NCBI GenBank assembly: GCA_050260095.1
Contig: JBLNBQ010000017.1
Coordinates: forward strand, 1-21,041
Origin: JBLNBQ01 sp050260095
GTDB lineage: Bacteria > Bacillota > UBA5301 > DYFA01
Length of the DNA: 21,041 bases
Direction: 5' to 3'
A program made the translations under genes and the position numbers. This document shows positions 1 through 7,345 of the stretch, piece by piece; position 1 is the stretch's first letter, and each line of letters begins with the position of its first letter. Below the pieces are notes generated by a model. The model was not told the DNA's origin and made no database searches. It saw nothing but the letters and a program-made list of their open reading frames with translations.

Positions 1-288
1 CACCGGAGCTGGCGCCGGGGCGGCGGGCGGAGCCGGAGGCGCCGGAGCCGGGGCCGGAGCTGCGGCCGGAGCAGACGGCCCGGCGGCCGCGGGAGCCGCT
101 GCGGCTCCCGGCGCCGGCGCCTTCTGCCGGACGGCCCGGAATCGTTCGGTGATCTGCCGGGCCAGGGCCTCGTCGATGACGCTCATGTGGTTCTTGGCGT
201 CCACGCCCAACCTTTGCAGCAGCGTCAACAGATCCTGGTTCCTTACGTTCAGCTCCTTGGCCAGTTCGTAGACCCTGACCTTGGACAT
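1..288 (-). CDS. infB: Translation initiation factor IF-2, N-terminal part (partial, runs off left edge)
   Basis: IF-2 is the GTPase that places initiator fMet-tRNA on the 30S subunit. Only the first 96 codons are in the window; no stop is reached before base 1. The protein starts MSKVRVYELAKELNV and residues 1-45 match the small helical IF2_N domain (YELAKEL, then LLTLLQRLGVDAKNHMS). It is followed from about residue 57 by an Ala/Pro-rich low-complexity linker, typical of IF-2 before the G domain. The ATG at 288 has a GGGGGTGA Shine-Dalgarno 7 bases upstream. The gene lies 33 bp after rnpM, as in the nusA-rnpM-infB operon, but without the usual ylxQ gene in between. The GTPase domains are outside the window, so the identification rests on the N-domain and on context. 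Confidence 0.93.
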   Translation of the reverse strand, partial: MSKVRVYELAKELNVRNQDLLTLLQRLGVDAKNHMSVIDEALARQITERFRAVRQKAPAPGAAAAPAAAGPSAPAAAPAPAPAPPAPPAAPAPAPV

Positions 289-321
289 CAAGCGTTCACC
301 CCCACGTATTCTCCCAAAAGC

Positions 322-581
322 CTACTCGAGCCCCTGGGCCAGCTTCTCCCAGACCTCCGCCGGGATCTCCCGTTCCAGGGCTCGCTCCAACGACTTGCTC
401 TTGCGGGCGGCGGCGAGGCACTCCCGGCGCGGGCAAAGGTAGGCCCCGCGTCCGGAGCGTTTTCCGGTCGCATCGAGCACCACTTCCCCCTCCGGGGTTC
501 GGACGACACGGACCAGCTCACGCTTGCCCCGCTCCGTCCGGCACCCGACACAGGTGCGCATCGGCACCCGCTTCTGAACCT

Positions 582-585
<4 letters not shown>
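322..585 (-). CDS. rnpM: YlxR/DUF448 RNA-binding protein, RNase P modulator RnpM
   Basis: The product has 87 aa, the normal size for the YlxR (DUF448) family. Members are small basic nucleic-acid-binding proteins, and the Bacillus one was renamed RnpM for its effect on RNase P. The family signature is visible: RTCVGCR near residues 10-16, then LVRVVRTPEG, then TGKRSGRGAYLCP and a second Cys (ECL) downstream. The C-terminal part is a Lys/Arg-rich helical stretch. The ATG at 585 overlaps the nusA TGA (ATGA), so translation is probably coupled to nusA. Next is infB, 33 bp downstream. The placement nusA-rnpM-infB is the conserved one in Bacillota. Confidence 0.95.
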
Positions 586-2060
<1,475 letters not shown>

Positions 2061-2108
2061 CTGCCGAAAGCCCTCCCTGTCTGGCCTCTGCCGTAATCCT
2101 CAAAGGGG

Positions 2109-2573
2109 TCAAAACTTGATCGCCAACCTGACCTTGCTCACGAGTTCGCTCGGGATGGTGACGGTACGCCCCTCCACCTCCAGGACGAGCCCTGCCGCGG
2201 TGCGAGCGACCAACGTCCCCTCCCAAGTGCGCCGCCCCTCGAACGGGCCGAACAGCCGGACGTTCACCCACTCGCCGGCGAACCGCACGAAGTCGGATTC
2301 CTTGACCAGCGGGCGTTCGGCTCCCGGAGAGGAGACCTCGAGGTGGTACTGGTGAGGGATGAAGTCGAGCCGGTCGAGTTCCTTGCCCGCCCGGCGGCTG
2401 AACTCCTCGCAATCGGTGATCCCAACCCGCCCCGACGGCTTGTCGATGGTGTAGCGCAGGATCCAGTTGCCTGCCTCTTTCCGGAACTCCACCTGGACCA
2501 GCTCGAGACCGAGTTCCGCAGCGATGGGTTCTCCCAGGGCAGTCGCCCGGGCGGACACCTCGTTCGTCTCCAT
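2109..2573 (-). CDS. rimP: Ribosome maturation factor RimP
   Basis: RimP assists 30S subunit assembly. The product has 154 aa, which is standard. The N-terminal domain carries LGLELVQVEFRKE and the WILRYTIDKPSGRVGITDCEEFSR stretch (about residues 35-65). Next comes the family hallmark YHLEVSSPGAERPL, and then an SH3-like C-terminal domain (VNVRLF, GRRTWEGTLVA, TIPSELVSKVRLAIKF). I chose the ATG at 2573 (METNEV) because GGGAGGG lies 6 bases upstream. The open frame extends further upstream, but without family similarity and into the promoter region. It is the first gene of the rimP-nusA-rnpM-infB unit, with its own promoter and leader. Confidence 0.96.
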   Translation of the reverse strand: METNEVSARATALGEPIAAELGLELVQVEFRKEAGNWILRYTIDKPSGRVGITDCEEFSRRAGKELDRLDFIPHQYHLEVSSPGAERPLVKESDFVRFAGEWVNVRLFGPFEGRRTWEGTLVARTAAGLVLEVEGRTVTIPSELVSKVRLAIKF

Positions 2574-2641
2574 GTCCAACCCTCCCACGCTAAAATCCCT
2601 CGTCCCTGAGCCGTCCATCCAGCGCCTGCCCCTACTAAGAC

Positions 2642-2668
2642 GAAAGAGCGGGTTCGCCCCACTCTCTC
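2642..2668 (-). promoter_or_regulatory. Stable hairpin in the rimP-nusA leader
   Basis: On the minus strand GAGAGAGTGGG (2668-2658) can pair with CCCGCTCTTTC (2652-2642) across a 5-base GCGAA loop. The helix is 11 bp with two G-U wobbles. It lies about 20 bases after the predicted transcription start and 68 bases before the rimP ATG. No U-run follows, so it does not look like an intrinsic terminator. It could be a 5' stabiliser or a regulator-binding element. The role is inference. Confidence 0.5.
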
Positions 2669-2695
2669 GACGACACGCAACTAGCTTCCTAAAGT

Positions 2696-2724
2696 ATTCT
2701 AGCACGCCGGAGTCCGCCCTGCAA
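2696..2724 (-). promoter_or_regulatory. Sigma-A-like promoter for rimP-nusA operon
   Basis: Reading the minus strand, a -35-like TTGCAG (2724-2719) is followed after exactly 17 bases by TAGAAT (2701-2696), which matches 5 of 6 of the -10 consensus. The -35 is weak (TTG conserved). This is the AT-richest patch in an otherwise GC-rich intergenic region and sits where the rimP operon needs a promoter, because the plus-strand gene separates it from polC. Predicted transcription start is near 2689. Confidence 0.6.
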
Positions 2725-2775
2725 GGGCAAATTACCCACGGCATGGCCTCGCGGCGCCCGGACTGTCCAGGGATT

Positions 2776-2796
2776 GTTCCCCCGCAGCCGGGGAAC
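2776..2796. other. Intergenic hairpin upstream of the plus-strand small gene
   Basis: GTTCCCC (2776-2782) and GGGGAAC (2790-2796) form a perfect 7-bp stem with a 7-base loop. It lies 39 bases upstream of the ATG of the plus-strand 89-aa gene and behind the rimP promoter. It may be a leader element of the small gene or a transcription boundary. There is no T-run on either side. Confidence 0.4.
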
Positions 2797-2835
2797 CTTA
2801 CGCTCGGAGTTCATCGCAAGCCGGGAGGTAGAGAC

Positions 2836-3105
2836 ATGCAGGGTTCCGGGAAGACGGTGATCATGAGCCGCACCGGCAACGGGATGGAGGTCGTGGTATA
2901 CGAACGGGCGCAGTGCGGGCAGACCAGCAACTTCGTCACTTTCCCCACCGAGGATGCGGCGCTGAGCGCCCGCGCCCTTGACTGGCAGGAGCCGGACGCC
3001 GCCACGAAGGCGGCCGACCCGAACGCCGTGAAGGTGGCGCCCTACGAACCGGTCACCGCCGTCCCCCTCGGAGGCGGGGGCCAGAACCAGCCAAGGCGCG
3101 GGTAG
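2836..3105 (+). CDS. Small protein of unknown function (89 aa), only plus-strand gene
   Basis: I do not recognise the family. The protein begins MQGSGKTVIMSRTGNGMEV. It has a predicted beta-rich first half (TVIMSRTG, MEVVVYERAQCG, NFVTFPTED) with a single Cys, and then a polar Ala/Pro/Gly-rich tail ending in GGGGQNQPRRG. No signal peptide or membrane segment is seen. The start is well supported: GGGAGGT lies 6 bases before the ATG at 2836. The open frame continues upstream but is not needed. A competing minus-strand frame in this interval has no equally good ribosome-binding site. The gene is divergent from rimP and convergent with polC, with a hairpin between the two stops. No clear promoter is visible; the AT patch near 2690-2700 could serve. 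Confidence 0.65.
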   Translation: MQGSGKTVIMSRTGNGMEVVVYERAQCGQTSNFVTFPTEDAALSARALDWQEPDAATKAADPNAVKVAPYEPVTAVPLGGGGQNQPRRG

Positions 3106-3112
3106 CAGCGAC

Positions 3113-3141
3113 GAGGGCCGGCAGCGACCAAACCGGCCCTC
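3113..3141. terminator. Terminator-like hairpin between convergent genes
   Basis: GAGGGCCGG (3113-3121) and CCGGCCCTC (3133-3141) form a perfect 9-bp GC-rich stem with an 11-base loop. It lies between the stop of the plus-strand small gene (3105) and the stop of polC (3152), where a bidirectional terminator would be expected. Neither side has a strong T-run (plus side reads TCCCTTCCCC), so intrinsic termination would be weak. Confidence 0.5.
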
Positions 3142-3151
3142 TCCCTTCCCC

Positions 3152-6100
3152 TCAGAAGAGGCTCATCTGGTCGGTCTCGGGCAGCCCGTCGAGCGTGCCG
3201 TACGAGCGCAACACGTCGATGATCGCCCGCGACAGGCGGGTGCGATTCCGCAGGTCTTCCACCGAGGTGAACGCCCCCTCCGCCCGCGCCGCGCAGATCG
3301 ACTGGGCCACCGACTTCCCGAGCCCGGCGACGCTGACCAGCGGAGGACGTAGGCTGCGTTCTCCCGTGATCAGAAACCGCTCGGCATCGGATTGGTACAG
3401 GTCGATCGGGTCGAAGGTCAGCCCGCGGAGCAAGGCCTCATGGACCACCTCAAGGATGGTCACGACGTTCTTGTCCCGGGCGGTTGCATCCTGCTTCTTG
3501 TCCAACTCGTCCAGCCGGGCCTTGACTTCCGCCGGACCGCCCCGCACCAGCGCCAGGTCGAACTCGTCGGCCCGGATGGTGAAGTATGCGGCGTAGAAAG
3601 CCGCCGGGAAATGCACTTTGAAGTAGGCGATGCGGAAAGCCATCGTGACGTAGGCCACCGCGTGCGCCTTCGGGAACAGGTAGCTGATCTTCTGGCACGA
3701 CCCGATGAACCACTCCGGGACGTTGTGCTGCTTCATCAGGGCGACTTCTTCCTCTGAGACGCCTTTCCCCTTCCGCACGTGCTCCATGATGCCGAAGGCC
3801 GCCTTGGGCGGCAGCCCGCGATGGATCAGGTAGATCATGATGTCGTCGCGGGTGGCGATGACGTCGCCGATGGTGCAGGTGCCCGCCGCGATGAGGTCGG
3901 CCGCGTTGTTGAGCCACACATCGGTCCCATGCGAGAGGCCGGAGATGCGCACCAGGTCGGAGAAGCTCTTCGGGTTCGTCGCCTCCAGCATCTGCCGCAC
4001 GAAGCGGGTTCCGTATTCGGGCACGGCCAGCGTCCCCACCTTGTTGCCGAGCTGCTCTGGCGTCAGGCCCAACGGCTCCGTGCTGGAGAAGATGGCCAGG
4101 GTCTGCGGGTCGTCGAGCGGCACGAGGCGCGGGTCATGGCCCGTGATGTCGTGGAGCATGCGGATCACGCTCGGATCGTCGTGACCCAGAATGTCCAGCT
4201 TGACGAGGCGCGACGAGATCGCCTTGTAGTCGAAGTGGGTGGTGACCGTTCCCGCCTCCGGGTCGTTGGCCGGGTACTGCAGCGGCGTGAACCGGTGAAT
4301 CTCCACCCCGTGGGGCACCACCATGACTCCACCCGGATGCTGGCCGGTGGTGCGCTTGACGCCCGCCAGGCCCTTGACCAGCCGATTCACTTCGGCGTTC
4401 CGGGGTTTGCGGCCGTGCTCGTCGAGATACTTCCGCACGAAGCCGTAGGCCGTCCGGTCGGCCAGGGTCGCGATGGTGCCGGCCCGGAAGACGTTCTTCT
4501 CGCCCAGCAGTTCCTCGGTGTACTTGTGGGCAACCGGCTGGTATTCGCCGGCGAAGTTGAGGTCGATGTCGGGCACCTTGTCGCCCTCGAAGCCGAGGAA
4601 GGTCTCGAAGGGAATGTCGTGGCCTTCTTTCGCCAACGCCGCGCCGCACTGCGGGCAGGCCTTGTCGGGCAGGTCGGCGCCCGAGCCCACGCTCCCGTCG
4701 GTGATGAACTCACTGTAATGGCAGTTCGGGCAGAGGTAATGCGGCGCCAGCGGGTTGACCTCGGTGATCCCGGTCAGGGTCGCCACGAGGGACGACCCCA
4801 CCGAGCCCCGGGAACCGACCAGGTAACCGTCGGAGAGGGACTTCTCGACCAACCGGGCCGCGATGTAGTAGAGCACGTAGAACTTGTGGGTGATGATCGA
4901 GTTCAGCTCTTTCTCGAGCCGGGCCCGCACGATCTCGGGCAGCGGGTTGCCGTAGCGCCGGTACGCCTCGGCGTAGGCGCCATCGCGCACCGCTTCGGCG
5001 GCCCCCTCGATCTGCGGCCCGTAGAACTCCGACGGGACCGGCTGCATGGCCTCAACCTCATCGGCGATCCGCCTTGGATTCAGGCAGACCACCTCGCGGG
5101 CCGCCTCCTCCCCGAGGTACGCGAACTCGGCCAGCATCTCCACGGTCGTGCGATAGAAAAGCGGCGCCTGCTTGTCCGCATCCTCGTAGCCCTGCCCGTG
5201 CAGCAGGATCTGCCGGAGGATGCTGTCGTGCGGCCGCAGGAAATGCACGTCGCCGGTGCCGACGACCGGGCGCCCCAGTTTCTGGCCCAAGCGGTAGATC
5301 CGGCGGTTGAGCTGGATCAGCCCCGCCTCGTCCTTGACCTTCCCCTCGCGCACCAGGAACGCGTTGTTGCCCACCGGCTGGATCTCGAGGAAGTCGTAGA
5401 AGGAGGCGACGCGTTCGAGTTCTTCGTCCGAAACCCCTGCCAAGGCCGCCTGGAAGAGTTCGCCGCTCTCGCACGCCGAACCGATGAGCAAACCCTCCCG
5501 GAACGAGTTCAGGACTTCCCGGGGAAAGCGCGGGTGGCGGTGGAAGTGGCGCAGGTGGCTGTCGGAAACCAGACGGTAAAGATTCTCCAGCCCCTGATAG
5601 TTCCGGGCAAGGACCAGGATGTGGAAAGTGCGCTCCTTCCCGGTCTCGGCGGGCCGGTCGTCGATGAGGTAGCCTTCCATGCCGTAGATGACTTTGATCT
5701 TGGCCTTCGTGGCGGCCTCGAACGCCTCGGGGAAGGCCTGTACCACGCCGTGGTCCGTGATGGCGATGGCGGGATGGCCGAGCCGGGCCGCCAGTTTGAC
5801 CACCTCGGCGACCTCGACGGTCGAGTCCATCGCGCTCATCTTGGTGTGCAAGTGGAGTTCCACCCGTCCCTCGCCAGCGGGAACCCCGTCGTCGAGCGGG
5901 GGCGGGACGTCTTCCTGGATGTCGGAAGGCAAGAGCACCAACTCCCCGGCGTACCGGTCCAACTGGAGGACGCCCTTGACCTTGAGCCACATCCCCTCAT
6001 GCAGCTTCTTTTCGAGATCGGGCGGAACCTCATCCCCCACCAGCTTGACGGTGAGCGAGTCGGAGTAGTCGGTTATGTCGAAGGTCACCAGCCGGCCGCC

Positions 6101-6655
6101 GTTCTTGAGCGTCCGGCTCTGCACCGCGAGCACTTCGCCGCGGACGGTGACCCGCGTCATGCCCTCCTCGACCTCGGCGAGGGGCACGGGCTTGCCCCGG
6201 ACGGCGCGCCCCAAGAGGACGGCGCCGGACTTCGCCTCACCTTCCCCCGGGGCGCCGGAACCTTCCGCCTGGCTCAGGGCCTTCAGCAAGTACTCGCGCT
6301 CGTCGAACTCGAACGGCGACGGCTCCTCGAACGGCGCGGCAGGCGGCGCCGCCTCGCCGGACGGTTCGCGCTCCTCCCCCACCGGTGCGGGGGCCGCAGC
6401 CACCGGCGCGGGAGCCGGCGGCGTCAGGCTGATCTCGACCTGGGCCCCGAAGGTCGCGCCCAGACAAGCGAGCGTGCGCTGGAGAAGGTCTTCCTCAACC
6501 CCGCCCTCGACCTTCAGGTGCACCGCCCGGCAAGTGGAGTCGACCACCACTTCCAGAAGGCGCGTCTTACCCCACGCGCTCGCCAACTCAAACGGAAGGC
6601 CAGCCCTCTCCAGGAGGGCCGGCCAGTTCGAACCCGCTGCCTCCCCGCTCACCAC
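3152..6655 (-). CDS. polC: DNA polymerase III alpha subunit, PolC type, apparently lacking the exonuclease domain
   Basis: This is the replicative DNA polymerase of Bacillota. Numbering from the GTG at 6655, residues about 1-80 are an N-terminal domain, 81-115 an Ala/Pro linker, and 160-250 an OB-fold (VTVRGEVLAVQSRTLKNGGR). PHP metal-site motifs follow: HLHT 268-271, TDHG 300-303, E327, H345, C395 and GDVH 468-471. The polymerase core has YLVGSRGSVGSS (611-622), zinc Cys pairs CPNC and CPQC (642-670), catalytic PDIDLNF (695-701), TTGQHPGG, and the C-terminal QMSLF clamp motif. Bacillus PolC is about 1437 aa; this is 1167 aa. The 3'-5' exonuclease normally inserted inside PHP is missing: YLIDDRP (about 329-335) runs almost directly into FHILVLARN (344-352), and no DxETTG motif exists. 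GGGGGAGG lies 4 bases before GTG 6655 and 7 before GTG 6652, so 6652 may be the true start. Confidence 0.97.
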   Translation of the reverse strand: MVSGEAAGSNWPALLERAGLPFELASAWGKTRLLEVVVDSTCRAVHLKVEGGVEEDLLQRTLACLGATFGAQVEISLTPPAPAPVAAAPAPVGEEREPSGEAAPPAAPFEEPSPFEFDEREYLLKALSQAEGSGAPGEGEAKSGAVLLGRAVRGKPVPLAEVEEGMTRVTVRGEVLAVQSRTLKNGGRLVTFDITDYSDSLTVKLVGDEVPPDLEKKLHEGMWLKVKGVLQLDRYAGELVLLPSDIQEDVPPPLDDGVPAGEGRVELHLHTKMSAMDSTVEVAEVVKLAARLGHPAIAITDHGVVQAFPEAFEAATKAKIKVIYGMEGYLIDDRPAETGKERTFHILVLARNYQGLENLYRLVSDSHLRHFHRHPRFPREVLNSFREGLLIGSACESGELFQAALAGVSDEELERVASFYDFLEIQPVGNNAFLVREGKVKDEAGLIQLNRRIYRLGQKLGRPVVGTGDVHFLRPHDSILRQILLHGQGYEDADKQAPLFYRTTVEMLAEFAYLGEEAAREVVCLNPRRIADEVEAMQPVPSEFYGPQIEGAAEAVRDGAYAEAYRRYGNPLPEIVRARLEKELNSIITHKFYVLYYIAARLVEKSLSDGYLVGSRGSVGSSLVATLTGITEVNPLAPHYLCPNCHYSEFITDGSVGSGADLPDKACPQCGAALAKEGHDIPFETFLGFEGDKVPDIDLNFAGEYQPVAHKYTEELLGEKNVFRAGTIATLADRTAYGFVRKYLDEHGRKPRNAEVNRLVKGLAGVKRTTGQHPGGVMVVPHGVEIHRFTPLQYPANDPEAGTVTTHFDYKAISSRLVKLDILGHDDPSVIRMLHDITGHDPRLVPLDDPQTLAIFSSTEPLGLTPEQLGNKVGTLAVPEYGTRFVRQMLEATNPKSFSDLVRISGLSHGTDVWLNNAADLIAAGTCTIGDVIATRDDIMIYLIHRGLPPKAAFGIMEHVRKGKGVSEEEVALMKQHNVPEWFIGSCQKISYLFPKAHAVAYVTMAFRIAYFKVHFPAAFYAAYFTIRADEFDLALVRGGPAEVKARLDELDKKQDATARDKNVVTILEVVHEALLRGLTFDPIDLYQSDAERFLITGERSLRPPLVSVAGLGKSVAQSICAARAEGAFTSVEDLRNRTRLSRAIIDVLRSYGTLDGLPETDQMSLF

Positions 6656-6694
6656 GGAGCCTCCCCCAAGAGCCCATCTGCCGCCCTGCGCGGC

Positions 6695-7345
6695 TCAACC
6701 CAAACTCAGGTGCACCCAGGAGCGGACCAGCTCCCAGTACATCCGGAGCCGCGACCGGAAGCCGGCCCTAAAGCCGCGCTTCTCTTCCTTCATGACCTGT
6801 GACACCCCGGACAGAGTGACCTTCGTCACGCGGAGGTTGGCCTCCTTCGCATAATGGGAGATGGCCACTTCCACGCCGAAGCCGGCGTCGGCCACGCCCG
6901 GCACCGCCAGGAAGGTGGCGCGGCGCATGGCCCGCTGCCCGGTCAAGAAAGGGGTCAGCTTCTGCGCCAGGTCGGTGCTGATCCGCCCCGACTCGAACAG
7001 GCCCATGGTCATGTCGGCGTCGCCGGCCAGCACCGGCCCGGCCAGCGCCTGGAGGTGGGCGGCCGTGAGGCCCAAGAGGTCGGCGTCGAGAAAGAGGAGG
7101 ACCTCGCTTCCCGCCGCCTCCGCTCCGGCCAGCATCGCCGCGCCCTTGCCCCGGTTCTCCGGGAAGCGCACCACGCGCGCCCCCGCCAGCTCGGCCACGC
7201 GGGCGGTCTGGTCTTGCGAGCCGTCGTCCACGACCAGCACCTCGGCCACCCCCGGACACCGCCGCGCCACCTCGATTACCCGGCGAATCCGCCGGGCCTC
7301 GTTGAAGGCCGGGATGACCACGGTGAAGGCCGCCCTGCTGTCCAT
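6695..7345 (-). CDS. GT2-family glycosyltransferase, soluble
   Basis: The product has 216 aa and a GT-A fold. It has VVIPAFNEA (9-17), EVLVVDDGSQD (35-45) with the nucleotide-binding Asp pair, the ENRGKGAAM motif (63-71), and the metal-binding FLDADLLG (85-92) as the DxD equivalent. The nucleotide-sugar donor and the acceptor cannot be told. No membrane segments are seen, unlike dolichol- or polyprenol-phosphate transferases with C-terminal anchors. The C-terminus is basic and amphipathic (KEEKRGFRAGFRSRLRM), which could associate with membrane. The ATG at 7345 overlaps the proS TGA by one base (TGATG), with GGAAGG about 9 bases upstream, so it is probably coupled to proS. A much longer open frame upstream is a shadow of proS. 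The position between proS and polC is not part of the Bacillus arrangement. Confidence 0.85.
   Translation of the reverse strand: MDSRAAFTVVIPAFNEARRIRRVIEVARRCPGVAEVLVVDDGSQDQTARVAELAGARVVRFPENRGKGAAMLAGAEAAGSEVLLFLDADLLGLTAAHLQALAGPVLAGDADMTMGLFESGRISTDLAQKLTPFLTGQRAMRRATFLAVPGVADAGFGVEVAISHYAKEANLRVTKVTLSGVSQVMKEEKRGFRAGFRSRLRMYWELVRSWVHLSLG

Noticed and set aside
2811..3005. Minus-strand 64-codon frame with a CPHC motif opposite the plus-strand small gene
   Set aside because: It has no comparable ribosome-binding site and lies wholly opposite a frame with a strong one; CPHC alone is not sufficient.
3779..6802. A 1007-codon open frame on the plus strand, antisense to polC
   Set aside because: High-GC genomes produce long antisense shadows. 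The translation is rich in His, Gln, Arg and Asp, has no recognisable domain, and polC in the opposite frame is unmistakable.
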